Below are positions 26,395 to 34,873 of a stretch of DNA of 64,000 nucleotides, one piece after another. The notes beneath the pieces were generated by a model that worked only from the letters and a program-made list of their open reading frames with translations, had not been told where the DNA came from and made no database searches. The translations under genes were made by a program, and so were the position numbers. Each line of letters opens with the position of its first letter. The first letter of the stretch is position 1. The stretch lies in NCBI GenBank assembly GCA_001664005.1, contig CP016093.1:3773031-3837030 (forward strand). Direction: 5' to 3'. This DNA comes from Rhizobiales bacterium NRL2 (GTDB lineage: Bacteria; Pseudomonadota; Alphaproteobacteria; Minwuiales; Minwuiaceae).

Positions 26395-27437
26395 GCCTCG
26401 ATCCCCGCGATCTCGACGCCGGGCGTGGCGGTGACCTCGCCCATGCGCCAGACCCGCTCCTTCTTGTACTTCAGGAACGCGATCACCTTCTCGGCCTCGG
26501 CCTCGGGCACGATGGCGACCATGCCGACGCCGCAGTTGAAGGTGCGCGCCATCTCGGCGGGCGTGACGCCGCCGGCCTTGGCCAGCCAGCGGAACACGGC
26601 CGGCAGCTCCCAGCTCGCCGCATCCAGCGCGACGCCCGTCCCGTCCGGCAGGACGCGCGGGATGTTGTCGGTCAGCCCGCCCCCGGTGATGTGCGCCAGC
26701 GCCCGCACCTGGTCCAGCTTGAGCGCCGAAAGCAACGGCTTCACGTAGATCCGGGTGGGGGTCAGCAGCGCCTCGCCCAGACTTGACGTATCGTCGAAGG
26801 GCGCCGGGGCCGCGATGTCCGCGCCGCTGTGTTCGACGATGCGGCGAATCAGGGAATAGCCGTTGGAATGCGGACCGCTGGACGCGATCCCCAGCACCGC
26901 GTCGCCCGGGCGGATGGCGTCGATGCGCGGCAGAACCCGGTCGCGCTCCACCGCGCCGACGCAGAACCCGGCCAGATCGTACTCGCCCGGGCGGTAAAGG
27001 CCGGGCATTTCCGCGGTCTCTCCGCCGATCAGGGCGCAGCCGGCCAGCCGGCAACCCTCGGCAATGCCGCGGACCACGTCCGCCGCCTGCTCGACCGACA
27101 GCTTGCCGGTGGCGAAATAATCCAGGAAGAACAGGGGCTCGGCGCCCTGTACCACCAGGTCGTTGACGCACATGGCCACCAGATCCTGGCCCACCGTGTC
27201 ATGTCGGCCGACCTGCCCGGCCAGGGTCAGCTTGGTGCCGACGCCGTCGGTCGCCGCCACCAGAAGCGGATCGGCATATCCCGCGGCCTTCGGATCGAAC
27301 AGCCCGCCAAAACCGCCCAGGGAACCGACGACGCCCGAACGGGCCGTCGAATCCGCATCGTTCCTGATGCGGTCCACCAGGTCCGCGCCGGCATCGACAT
27401 CGACGCCGGCGTCGCGATATGTGAGGCCGTTGGTGAT
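26382..27437 (-). CDS. purM: Phosphoribosylformylglycinamidine cyclo-ligase (AIR synthetase)
   Basis: It catalyses ATP-dependent closure of FGAM to AIR. The signature [32 protein letters not shown] and [21 protein letters not shown] are all present. The strongly conserved N-terminal block [21 protein letters not shown] is encoded in frame, but upstream of the first usual start codon (GTG at 27377). No ATG, GTG or TTG exists between it and the TAG stop near 27471. I therefore extend the gene to the ATC at 27437, which aligns with the usual Met of the family, giving 351 residues, a normal length. This is either a rare ATC start or a base error. It overlaps purN and is divergent from the DUF2066 gene. 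Confidence 0.85.
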   Translation of the reverse strand: MTNGLTYRDAGVDVDAGADLVDRIRNDADSTARSGVVGSLGGFGGLFDPKAAGYADPLLVAATDGVGTKLTLAGQVGRHDTVGQDLVAMCVNDLVVQGAEPLFFLDYFATGKLSVEQAADVVRGIAEGCRLAGCALIGGETAEMPGLYRPGEYDLAGFCVGAVERDRVLPRIDAIRPGDAVLGIASSGPHSNGYSLIRRIVEHSGADIAAPAPFDDTSSLGEALLTPTRIYVKPLLSALKLDQVRALAHITGGGLTDNIPRVLPDGTGVALDAASWELPAVFRWLAKAGGVTPAEMARTFNCGVGMVAIVPEAEAEKVIAFLKYKKERVWRMGEVTATPGVEIAGIEAWQV

Positions 27438-27500
27438 GACGTCCGTCCGCCCGCGGTTTAAGGTGCGCGGCGACTATTCCGTCAATGGAGCTGGATTGCA

Positions 27501-28601
27501 ATGCCTGCCGGCGTCACCCGATTGGCTGTGCTGATATGCCTGATCCTTTCGGCCGCGGCGCCCGCCGCGGCGGCCGATCTGTTCACGGTCAGCGGCATTG
27601 CCGTCGAAGCCCGGGCCGAGAGCACCGAGGCGGCCAAGGTGCAGGCGCTGGTCAACGCCCGCCGGCAGGCGCTGGAGGCGCTGACCGCCAAACTGGCGCG
27701 GCGCGGGGACCAGGCGGCCGTGCAGTATCCGGACGACGCCGCCATCGACGCCATGATCGCCTCGACCCAGGTCGCGGACGAACAGACCGCGCCCGACGGC
27801 TATCGCGGCGTCTTCAGTTTCGAGTTCGAACCGGAGGCCGTGCGCGGCCTGCTGCGCCGGCAGCAGATCCCCTTCACCGAGGCGCGCTCCGGCCCGATGC
27901 TGGTGCTGCCGGTGCTGCGGACGGCCGGAGAACCGGCGCTCTGGGCAGACCCCAACCCCTGGCTGGAAGCATGGGAACGCTTCGACAGCAGCACCCGGCT
28001 GACCCCGATCCGCACGCCCTTCGGCGACGTCGAGGATGTCCTGTCCCTTTCGGCCGAACAGGCCCTGGCGGGAGACGAGGCCGCCATCGAGGCGCTGGCC
28101 GACCGCTATGGCGTGGAGACCGTGCTGGTGTTCGACGCGGCGCTGACCATCGATCAGGAAGCCGGCCGCACGGACATGGACGTCTCCATGATGAGTTACG
28201 GTCCCGACCCCTATCCGCTGGTCACCCGCGGCTTCAGCGCCGATACGACCGAGGACGTGCCGCTGTTCCTCGATCGGGCGGTGATCGAGATGGTCGGCGA
28301 GATCGAGGATCTCTGGAAGGAGGCGGCGATCGCCGGCGCCGACCGGGCGCAGCAGGCGCTGAGCGCTCTGGTGCCGCTCGGCTCGTTGGCCGACTGGGTC
28401 GACATTTCGGCCCGGATCGAGGCGATCCATCTCGTCCGCCGCCTGCACCTGGAAGCGCTGAACGCGCGCGGGGCGCTGGTCGCCATATACCATACCGGCG
28501 ATGCCGAGCGGCTCGGGCGCGCCGCGCAACGGCAGGGTCTCGGCCTGGAGGAGCAGCCGGAAGGCTTCTGGATCATCACCTCCCGGGGCGGCCTCAGGTG
28601 A
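27501..28601 (+). CDS. DUF2066 domain-containing exported protein
   Basis: A 366-residue protein with a Sec signal peptide (LAVLICLILSAAAPAAAADLF, cut after AAA). The mature start FTVSGIAVEARAESTEAAKVQALVNARRQALEAL matches the DUF2066 family, which has no established function. Near residue 130 MLVLPVLRTAGEPALWADPNPWLEAWER is also typical of that family. The gene is divergent from purM and overlaps the next gene by 4 bases (GTGA). The same order (purM, DUF2066, PerM, HdaA) is common in alphaproteobacteria, which suggests a shared envelope or housekeeping context. It is probably periplasmic. Confidence 0.8.
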   Translation: MPAGVTRLAVLICLILSAAAPAAAADLFTVSGIAVEARAESTEAAKVQALVNARRQALEALTAKLARRGDQAAVQYPDDAAIDAMIASTQVADEQTAPDGYRGVFSFEFEPEAVRGLLRRQQIPFTEARSGPMLVLPVLRTAGEPALWADPNPWLEAWERFDSSTRLTPIRTPFGDVEDVLSLSAEQALAGDEAAIEALADRYGVETVLVFDAALTIDQEAGRTDMDVSMMSYGPDPYPLVTRGFSADTTEDVPLFLDRAVIEMVGEIEDLWKEAAIAGADRAQQALSALVPLGSLADWVDISARIEAIHLVRRLHLEALNARGALVAIYHTGDAERLGRAAQRQGLGLEEQPEGFWIITSRGGLR

Positions 28602-29680
28602 CCGCAGGCCGCCAGACGGCCTGGTGGGCCGCCATCCTGATCGGTTTCGTTCTCTCGGTCTATCTGCTGCGGGACATGCTGCTGCCCTTCGTCGTGGGCA
28701 TGGGCGTCGCCTATCTGTTCGACCCGCTGGCCGACCGGCTGGAGCGGATCGGTCTGAACCGGACCATGGCGACCACGGTCATCACGTGCTTCGCCTTCGT
28801 GCTGTTCCTCGTGATCCTCGTCGTACTCGTCCCCATGATCGTTGAGCAGTCGGCAGCGCTGCTGAACCAGATGCCGGAATACGCCAACCGGGCAGCAGAG
28901 ATGATGCGCACCCTGGTCTACGACATCCAGCAGGCGGCCGAACTGCGCGGCGTGGAGGTATCGGAAGCGGAAAAGGAAGACGCGATCCGGCGCTATGCGG
29001 AGCAGGCCATCGACTTCTTCGGTCAACTGGCCGGAAACATGCTCCGTGGCGGCGTGGCGGTGCTCAACTTCGTCTCCCTTCTGGTCATCACCCCGGTCGT
29101 GGCCTTCTATCTGCTGCTGGACTGGGACCGGATGGTGGCCGCGATCGGCCGGTGGCTGCCGCGGGAGCATGCCGACGAGATCAAGACGGTCGCGCGCGAG
29201 ATCGACCGCACCCTGGCCGGCTTCATCCGCGGCCAGGGCACGGTCTGCATCACGCTTGTCATCTACTACGCCGTGCTGCTGGAACTGACCGGACTCAACT
29301 TCGGCTTCCTGATCGGCCTCTTCTCGGGTCTGCTGTCCTTCATTCCCTTCGTCGGGGCCATTTTCGGCGCCGTCGCTTCGATCGGGCTCGCTGTCGTGCA
29401 GTTCGGCTTCGAAGGCATATGGCTCATCGTGGCGGTGGCCGTCATCTACGTCGTCGGCCAGTTGCTGGAAGCCTATGTCCTGACGCCGAAACTGGTGGGC
29501 AACAAGGTCGGACTGCATCCGGTCTGGGTGATGTTCGGCGTGCTGGCCGGCGGCGTGCTGTTCGGCTTCGTCGGCATGCTGCTGGCCCTGCCGGTCAGCG
29601 CCGTGATCGGCGTGCTGGCGCGTCACGGTCTGCAGCGCTACATGGCCAGCCGGCTCTACGATCCCGAGAACCCGGTATGA
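28598..29680 (+). CDS. AI-2E/PerM family transporter
   Basis: A 360-residue membrane protein of the PerM/TqsA family. Helices include AAILIGFVLSVYLLRDMLLPFVVGMGVAYLFDPL, ITCFAFVLFLVILVVLVPMIV, and several in the C-terminal half with FIPFVGAIFGAVASIG and the typical LVGNKVGLHPVWVMFGVLAGG. A central soluble coil-rich section (residues ~90-150) is usual for the family. The transported compound is not known for most members. The GTG start at 28598 overlaps the stop of the DUF2066 gene, and the stop overlaps the HdaA start. Confidence 0.87.
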   Translation: MTAGRQTAWWAAILIGFVLSVYLLRDMLLPFVVGMGVAYLFDPLADRLERIGLNRTMATTVITCFAFVLFLVILVVLVPMIVEQSAALLNQMPEYANRAAEMMRTLVYDIQQAAELRGVEVSEAEKEDAIRRYAEQAIDFFGQLAGNMLRGGVAVLNFVSLLVITPVVAFYLLLDWDRMVAAIGRWLPREHADEIKTVAREIDRTLAGFIRGQGTVCITLVIYYAVLLELTGLNFGFLIGLFSGLLSFIPFVGAIFGAVASIGLAVVQFGFEGIWLIVAVAVIYVVGQLLEAYVLTPKLVGNKVGLHPVWVMFGVLAGGVLFGFVGMLLALPVSAVIGVLARHGLQRYMASRLYDPENPV

Positions 29681-30348
29681 CGGCGGCCCGGCAGCTCGGA
29701 CTGGATTTCGGCGGCCGTCCGATCTACGCCCGCGACCACTATCTGCGCGCAGCCTGCAACGCCGCGGCGCACGACTGGGTGCTGCGCTGGCCGGACTGGC
29801 CGGCCCCGGCCATCGCCCTCTACGGCCCCGCGCGCAGCGGCAAGTCTCACCTGGCTCACATCTGGGCCGAGATCGCCGGCGCCCGGATCGTCGACGCCGA
29901 CGATCTGACGCTGGAGAGCGTGGCCGAGTACGCCGGCGCGCCGGTGGCGCTGGAGCGCGCGGAACGCGTGGCCCAGCCCAGGGCACTGCTGCATCTCTAC
30001 AACCTGCAGCGGGAGGCGCGGACGCACCTGCTGCTGCTGTCGCGGACCGCGCCGGCGCACTGGCCCCACGATCTGCCCGACCTCACCTCCCGGCTTCAGG
30101 CCGCGCCCGCGGTGGCGATCGATCAACCGGACGACGCGCTGTTCGGTCCGCTGCTGGTCAAGCTGGCCGCGGACCGCCAGCTTTCCATGCCACCGGAGGT
30201 GGTGCACTATCTGACCCAAAGGCTGGAACGCACCTTCGAAGCGGCCGAAACCACGATCTCGGCCATCGACCGCGCCGCGCTGGGCGGCAAGCGCGCGGTG
30301 ACGGTGCCGCTGGCCGGGCAGGTAACAAGGGAACTCAGGGGGGAATAG
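29677..30348 (+). CDS. hdaA: DnaA-related regulatory inactivator HdaA
   Basis: A 223-residue DnaA-like ATPase without the C-terminal DNA-binding domain, as in Hda/HdaA. The N-terminus carries a sliding-clamp binding motif, QLGLDF (residues 6-11). Walker A GPARSGKS and a Walker B-like RIVDADDL follow, and then the AAA+ lid region. In alphaproteobacteria HdaA works with the beta clamp to stimulate ATP hydrolysis by DnaA after replication starts. The ATG overlaps the PerM stop by 4 bp, and the next gene begins 2 bp after its stop. Confidence 0.88.
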   Translation: MTAARQLGLDFGGRPIYARDHYLRAACNAAAHDWVLRWPDWPAPAIALYGPARSGKSHLAHIWAEIAGARIVDADDLTLESVAEYAGAPVALERAERVAQPRALLHLYNLQREARTHLLLLSRTAPAHWPHDLPDLTSRLQAAPAVAIDQPDDALFGPLLVKLAADRQLSMPPEVVHYLTQRLERTFEAAETTISAIDRAALGGKRAVTVPLAGQVTRELRGE

Positions 30349-30350
30349 CC

Positions 30351-31130
30351 ATGGATCTCGGCATCAGGGGCCGCAGCGCCATCGTCTGCGCGGCCAGCAA
30401 GGGACTGGGGAAGGGCTGCGCCATGGCCCTGGCGGAGGAAGGCGTCGACGTCGTCATCACCGCCCGCAGCGAGGACGTGCTGGAAGCGACGGCGAAGGAA
30501 ATCCGCGACCGCGCAGGCGTCAATGTCACGCCCGTCGCCGGCGACATCACCACCGAGGCCGGCCGCCGGGCCGCTCTGGCCGCCTGTCCCGATCCGGACA
30601 TCCTGGTCAACAACGCCGGCGGACCGCCGCCGGGCAATTTCCGCGACTGGACGCGCGAGGACTGGATCAAGGCGCTCGACGCCAACATGATCACCGCCAT
30701 CGAGCTCATCAAGGCAACTGTGGACGGCATGATGGACCGGGGCTTCGGGCGGATCGTCAACATCACCTCCCAGTCCGTGAAGCAGCCGATCGACATCCTT
30801 GGCCTCTCCAACGGCGCGCGGGCCGGATTGCACGGCTTCGTTGCAGGCGTCAGCCGCACCACCGTCCACCGCAATGTCACCATCAACAACCTGCTGCCCG
30901 GCCCTTTCGACACCGACCGGCTGAATTCCGGCTTTGCCTTCCGCGCACAGAAGGACGGGCGTCCGGCAGCCGAACACAAGGCCGAGGCGGCAGCCGTGAA
31001 CCCATCGGGCCGTTTCGGCACGGCGGACGAATTCGGACGCGTCTGCGCCTTCATGTGTTCCGTCCATACCGGCTACATGACCGGTCAGAACGTCCTGCTT
31101 GACGGCGGCGCCTATCCGGGCACGTTCTAG
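30351..31130 (+). CDS. Atypical short-chain dehydrogenase/reductase-like protein (BKR-like)
   Basis: A 259-residue SDR fold. The cofactor loop is CAASKGLGKG instead of TGxxxGxG, and the catalytic Tyr-x-x-x-Lys is missing: where the family has YSASKAA, this protein has LSNGARA. The NNAGG and LLPGPFDTDRL segments and the C-terminal GQNVLLDGG are normal. The pattern fits the subgroup of beta-ketoacyl-ACP reductase-like SDRs that lack a complete tetrad, so the activity is unknown. It starts 2 bp after hdaA and is likely co-transcribed with it. Confidence 0.85.
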   Translation: MDLGIRGRSAIVCAASKGLGKGCAMALAEEGVDVVITARSEDVLEATAKEIRDRAGVNVTPVAGDITTEAGRRAALAACPDPDILVNNAGGPPPGNFRDWTREDWIKALDANMITAIELIKATVDGMMDRGFGRIVNITSQSVKQPIDILGLSNGARAGLHGFVAGVSRTTVHRNVTINNLLPGPFDTDRLNSGFAFRAQKDGRPAAEHKAEAAAVNPSGRFGTADEFGRVCAFMCSVHTGYMTGQNVLLDGGAYPGTF

Positions 31131-31159
31131 GACAGATCCTCTCGAATGAACGAGGTAGC

Positions 31160-31600
31160 ATGATGAAATTGAAGGACTTCCTGATCGCTGCCGCCGCGGT
31201 TGCGGTATTGGCCGCACCTGCCGCCGCTCAGATCGACCCGGTCATCGGCAAATGGTGGAACGTCAAGAAGACCGCGCATATCGAGATCGCGCCCTGCGGC
31301 GACAGTGTCTGCGGCAACATCGTCTGGATGCAGGAGCCGAACAACGCGGACGGCACGCCGAAACGCGACGTCAACAACGACGACGAAGCGCTGCGCGACC
31401 GCACGATCCAGGGCCTGCAGATCATCGGCGGCTTCGAGAAGGAAGGGCCCGGCGTCTGGGACGACGGCGAGATCTACAATCCCGAGGACGGCAACACCTA
31501 CAGCTCCAACATGGCAATCCAGGAGAACGGCAACCTGGCGGTCGAGGGCTGCGTGCTGTTTCTCTGCAGGGAGCAGGTCTGGGAACCGGTCAAGGAGTAG
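31160..31600 (+). CDS. DUF2147 domain-containing exported protein
   Basis: A 146-residue protein with a signal peptide (DFLIAAAAVAVLAAPAAAQ). The mature protein begins IDPVIGKWWN, followed by AHIEIAPCGDSVCGNIVW, RTIQGLQIIGGF and DGEIYNPEDGNTY, which is the DUF2147 pattern (beta-barrel, lipocalin-like). Cys pairs (CGDSVC, and CVLFLC near the end) could form disulfides in the periplasm. Function is unknown. The gene is 29 bp after the SDR gene and has a GAGG ribosome site. Confidence 0.82.
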   Translation: MMKLKDFLIAAAAVAVLAAPAAAQIDPVIGKWWNVKKTAHIEIAPCGDSVCGNIVWMQEPNNADGTPKRDVNNDDEALRDRTIQGLQIIGGFEKEGPGVWDDGEIYNPEDGNTYSSNMAIQENGNLAVEGCVLFLCREQVWEPVKE

Positions 31601-31615
31601 ACGCCGCGCGCCCGT

Positions 31616-32971
31616 TCAGGATTCCCGCATCGCCCGCCGGAGCGAGATGCGGATGGGCTCCAGCAGGTATTCGAGCGGAGTCTGCTCGCCGGTGACGATC
31701 ATGACTTCGGCGGGCATGCCGGGCAGCAGTTCGGCGCCTTCCGGAAGCGGCGACAGGTCCGTCAGTTCCACCTGCGCCACATAGAAGGTTTCGCCGGTGC
31801 GCTCGTCCTGCAGCGCATCCGCGGAGACCGTGCGCACCCGTCCGTCGAGTATGGGATTCTCCGCGATCTTGAAGGCGGCGATACGCACCCGGGCCGGCAA
31901 TCCGGCATGCACCACGTCGATGTCGGCCGGGCTCACCCGCGCCTCGACGGTCAGGCTCTCGCTGGCCGGCACGATGTCGAGCAGCGGTTGGCCCGGAGAG
32001 ACGACACCACCCGTGGTGTTGACCTGAACATTGACGACGATGCCGGAGACGGGCGCGACGATTTCCGTACGGCGGATGACGTCATCGGCGGCGGAGAGCC
32101 TGTCCCGCAGGTCGGCGATCTCCGCCTGCACTTCCTGCATGCGGCCCACGACCTCGTTCAGGAAGCGGGTCCGGACATCCAGGATCGTCAGCTCGGTCTC
32201 GCCGATCTGGCGTTCGGCACGGGCGATGGCGGCGCGGTTGCGCGCCAGTTCGCCGCGCAGGGCCGCCTGCTGGCGCTGCAGGTCCAGCAGGCGCGGACGG
32301 CGGGCCAGCCCCTTCTCCACCAAGTCGGCGAGGCCCTGCTCCTCTTCCCGGATCAGTTCGAGCTGGCGCTCGACCGCCTGGATTTCCTCGCGCAGGCCGG
32401 TGATCTCCTCGCCGAACTGGCTGATGCGCTCGCGGTTTATGTTGGTCTGGCTGGTCAGGAAATTGCGCCGTTCCCCGAAGACCGTGCGCTCTCCCTCGAT
32501 CAGCGCCTCTCGTTCCTGGCGGTCCGTCACCAGCTGCGTCAACGCTTCCGGGAACGCGATGCTCTCGGCCCGGTCGCGCTCAGCTTCCAGCCGCGCCCTC
32601 GCGGCCATGGCGGAGGCGAGACGACCGCGCAGCAGTTCGACCTCGGAGCGCGCCCGGATGTCGTCGAGGACGATGACGACCTCGCCCTGCGCGACCAGGT
32701 CGCCTTCCTTGACCCGAATCTCCCGCACGATGCCGCCTTCCAGGTGCTGCAGCGTCTTGCGCCGCCCCTCCACGATCACGGTGCCCGGCGCGATGGCCGC
32801 GCTCTGCAGCGGCACGAAGACGGCCCAGCCACCGATGCCGAGAAAGAACGCGGCCACGACAAGGCACCCGAACAGAGTGAGTCGCCCGATGCCCAGCTTC
32901 GGCTGACGGTCCAGCGGGTTCTCGCCGGCTGGCGCCGGCGCAGAATCAATGCGGCCCAGCGCCTGGCTCAC
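31616..32971 (-). CDS. HlyD-family type I secretion membrane fusion protein
   Basis: A 451-residue adaptor. A cytoplasmic N-terminus is followed by one membrane helix (LTLFGCLVVAAFFLGIGGWAVFV), a lipoyl-type half motif QHLEGGIVREIRVKEGDLV, a long coiled coil (residues ~95-280, many Glu/Arg/Leu heptads), then the second lipoyl half GIVVNVQVNTTGGVVSPGQPL and beta-barrel domains. This is the PrtE/HlyD layout that bridges the inner-membrane ABC exporter and a TolC-like channel. Its ATG overlaps the stop of the exporter gene by 4 bp. No RTX substrate or TolC gene lies nearby. Confidence 0.9.
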   Translation of the reverse strand: MSQALGRIDSAPAPAGENPLDRQPKLGIGRLTLFGCLVVAAFFLGIGGWAVFVPLQSAAIAPGTVIVEGRRKTLQHLEGGIVREIRVKEGDLVAQGEVVIVLDDIRARSEVELLRGRLASAMAARARLEAERDRAESIAFPEALTQLVTDRQEREALIEGERTVFGERRNFLTSQTNINRERISQFGEEITGLREEIQAVERQLELIREEEQGLADLVEKGLARRPRLLDLQRQQAALRGELARNRAAIARAERQIGETELTILDVRTRFLNEVVGRMQEVQAEIADLRDRLSAADDVIRRTEIVAPVSGIVVNVQVNTTGGVVSPGQPLLDIVPASESLTVEARVSPADIDVVHAGLPARVRIAAFKIAENPILDGRVRTVSADALQDERTGETFYVAQVELTDLSPLPEGAELLPGMPAEVMIVTGEQTPLEYLLEPIRISLRRAMRES

Positions 32972-34680
32972 TGGCCGGGCTCCACGGGATGCACCTGGCG
33001 GATCGCCGCGCGCTTCGCGTTCGCGCCGAATTTCGCCATCACCTTGTCGCGTTCGTCGAAATCGGTCACCCGGCCGTCCTGCATCACCATGATCCGGTCC
33101 ACCGCCGCCAGCAGGGCGGGCTTGTGGGAAACCATCACAATGGTGTGGCCGGCCTCCTTCAGCGCAGTGATCGCCTGGACAAGGGCATCCTCGCCTTCCG
33201 CGTCCAGGCTGGCATTGGGCTCGTCCAGCACCAGCAGGCGCGGCCGCCCGAAGACCGCGCGGGCCAGAGCAATGCGCTGGCGCTGACCGCCGGAAAGATA
33301 GGCGCCCCGTTCGCCGATCGGCGTCTCGTAGGCCTGCGGCAGATGCAGGATCATGTCGTGGACGCCGGCGAGCTGCGCGGCCGCGACGACGTCGTCGTCA
33401 TCGGCCTCGGCGAGACGGGCGATATTCTCCTTCACCGTTCCGTCGAACAGTTCCACGTCCTGGGGCAGGTAGCCGACATGGCGCGCCCGGTCGAGCGGAT
33501 CCCAGACCGCCATGTCCGCGCCGTCGAGGCGGACGCCGCCGCGCTGCGGCAGGCGGGTGCCCACGATCACCCTGGCCAGCGTGGTCTTGCCGGAGCCGGT
33601 CGGGCCGATCAGTCCCACCGCCGTACCGGCCGGGACGCGGAACGACACGCCCTTCAGCACCGGCGTGTCGGCCGTCCGGGGCTGGTAGACGACATTGTCG
33701 GCGACCAGTTCGCCCTTCGGTTCGGGCAGGCGCGTGCCCTGCCCCAGCGCCGGGCGGTGCGCCAGCACTTCCTTCAGCCGCCGCCAGGCCGCCTGGGCGT
33801 TGATCAGGCCCTGCCAGGCGCTGATGGACTGCTCCACCGGCGCCAGGGCCCGCGACATCATGATCGACGCCGCGATCATCATGCCGGGCGTGATTTCGGC
33901 GCCCAGCACCAGCCACGCGCCGGTGCCGAGGATCGCCGATTGCAGGAACAGGCGCATGCCCTTGGCCACGGCGCCCAGCATCCCGGAACGGCCGCCGGCG
34001 CGGAGCTGCAAGGCCCGCCACTGCTCGGCGCCCTCGTCGATGCGCCGCGCCAGTGCCGGCATCATGCCCATGGCGGCGACCACGTCGGCATTGCGCACCG
34101 CCGCGTCGGCGGCGTTGAAGGTCTTCGCCGATGCGCCGGAAGCCTGCTGCAGCGCCTTGCGGGTACTGAGTTCGTTGACCAGCGCCAGCACGAACAGGAA
34201 GACCGCGCCGACGCTGGCGACGATGCCCAGCAGCGGATGCATGACGAACAGGATCAGAAGGAACAGCGGCGCCATCGGCGCATCGAACAGCGGGAAGATC
34301 GCCGGCGAAGCGAGATAGGAGCGCACGGCCGTGACGTCCCGCAGACCCTGCGCGGAGGCGCCGCTCTCGCTCAACGCCTGGGACACGCCGCCGGCCAGGG
34401 TGGGACCGAAAAGCTTGCGGTCCAGCCAGACCCCGACCCGCTGCGCCACCAGCGTGCGCACGCCCTCCAGCAGGGTGAAGACCGCCAGCGCCGCGAAGAT
34501 GATGATGGTCAGCGCCGTCAGCGTGTCGACATTGCCGGTGTTGATCACCCGGTCGTAGATCTGGAGCATGTAGATGGGACCGGCCAGCATCAACAGGCTG
34601 GTGCAGATACTGAAGAGCCCGATGACCAGAAAGGCCCTGATGAAGACCGAGCGTGTCTGTTCCAGAGGAGATGACGTCAT
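32968..34680 (-). CDS. Type I secretion system permease/ATPase (PrtD-like ABC exporter)
   Basis: A 570-residue exporter. The N-terminal transmembrane domain begins FIRAFLVIGLFSICTSLLMLAGPIYMLQIYDRVI, typical of PrtD/AprD. There is no C39 peptidase domain. The C-terminal ATPase has Walker A GPTGSGKTT, Q-loop GYLPQDVELFDGTVKENIARL, signature LSGGQRQR and Walker B LLVLDEPNASLD. It would export a protein with a C-terminal uncleaved signal together with the HlyD protein encoded next. The ATG at 34680 follows AAGGGG; a start at 34701 is possible but lacks such a site. The substrate is not in this window. Confidence 0.9.
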   Translation of the reverse strand: MTSSPLEQTRSVFIRAFLVIGLFSICTSLLMLAGPIYMLQIYDRVINTGNVDTLTALTIIIFAALAVFTLLEGVRTLVAQRVGVWLDRKLFGPTLAGGVSQALSESGASAQGLRDVTAVRSYLASPAIFPLFDAPMAPLFLLILFVMHPLLGIVASVGAVFLFVLALVNELSTRKALQQASGASAKTFNAADAAVRNADVVAAMGMMPALARRIDEGAEQWRALQLRAGGRSGMLGAVAKGMRLFLQSAILGTGAWLVLGAEITPGMMIAASIMMSRALAPVEQSISAWQGLINAQAAWRRLKEVLAHRPALGQGTRLPEPKGELVADNVVYQPRTADTPVLKGVSFRVPAGTAVGLIGPTGSGKTTLARVIVGTRLPQRGGVRLDGADMAVWDPLDRARHVGYLPQDVELFDGTVKENIARLAEADDDDVVAAAQLAGVHDMILHLPQAYETPIGERGAYLSGGQRQRIALARAVFGRPRLLVLDEPNASLDAEGEDALVQAITALKEAGHTIVMVSHKPALLAAVDRIMVMQDGRVTDFDERDKVMAKFGANAKRAAIRQVHPVEPGQ

Positions 34681-34873
34681 GGAAGCCCCTTGGACACGCA
34701 TTTTCGATCCCCGCCCCCGAAGACCACGGGGCGTGCCCCGCAGCTCCGGATCGATAGCACAACACGGGGATGTTTAATATGTCGTTTTCCGGCCGGCAGA
34801 CCGCCGCGCAACGGCCCGCCTGGCCATTGCCGCCGCCGGATAGTGCACGGGCAACGCTTCACCGAGGCCCGCC

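Noticed and set aside
25744-27171. A 475-residue frame ending in PurN, as a possible fusion
   Set aside because: The upstream part is a shifted frame of purM. PurN homology starts at the GTG at 26394.
27485-29680. An apparent 731-residue protein ending in a PerM transporter
   Set aside because: The first half is the wrong frame of the DUF2066 gene. The PerM protein begins at the GTG at 28598, which overlaps the DUF2066 stop.
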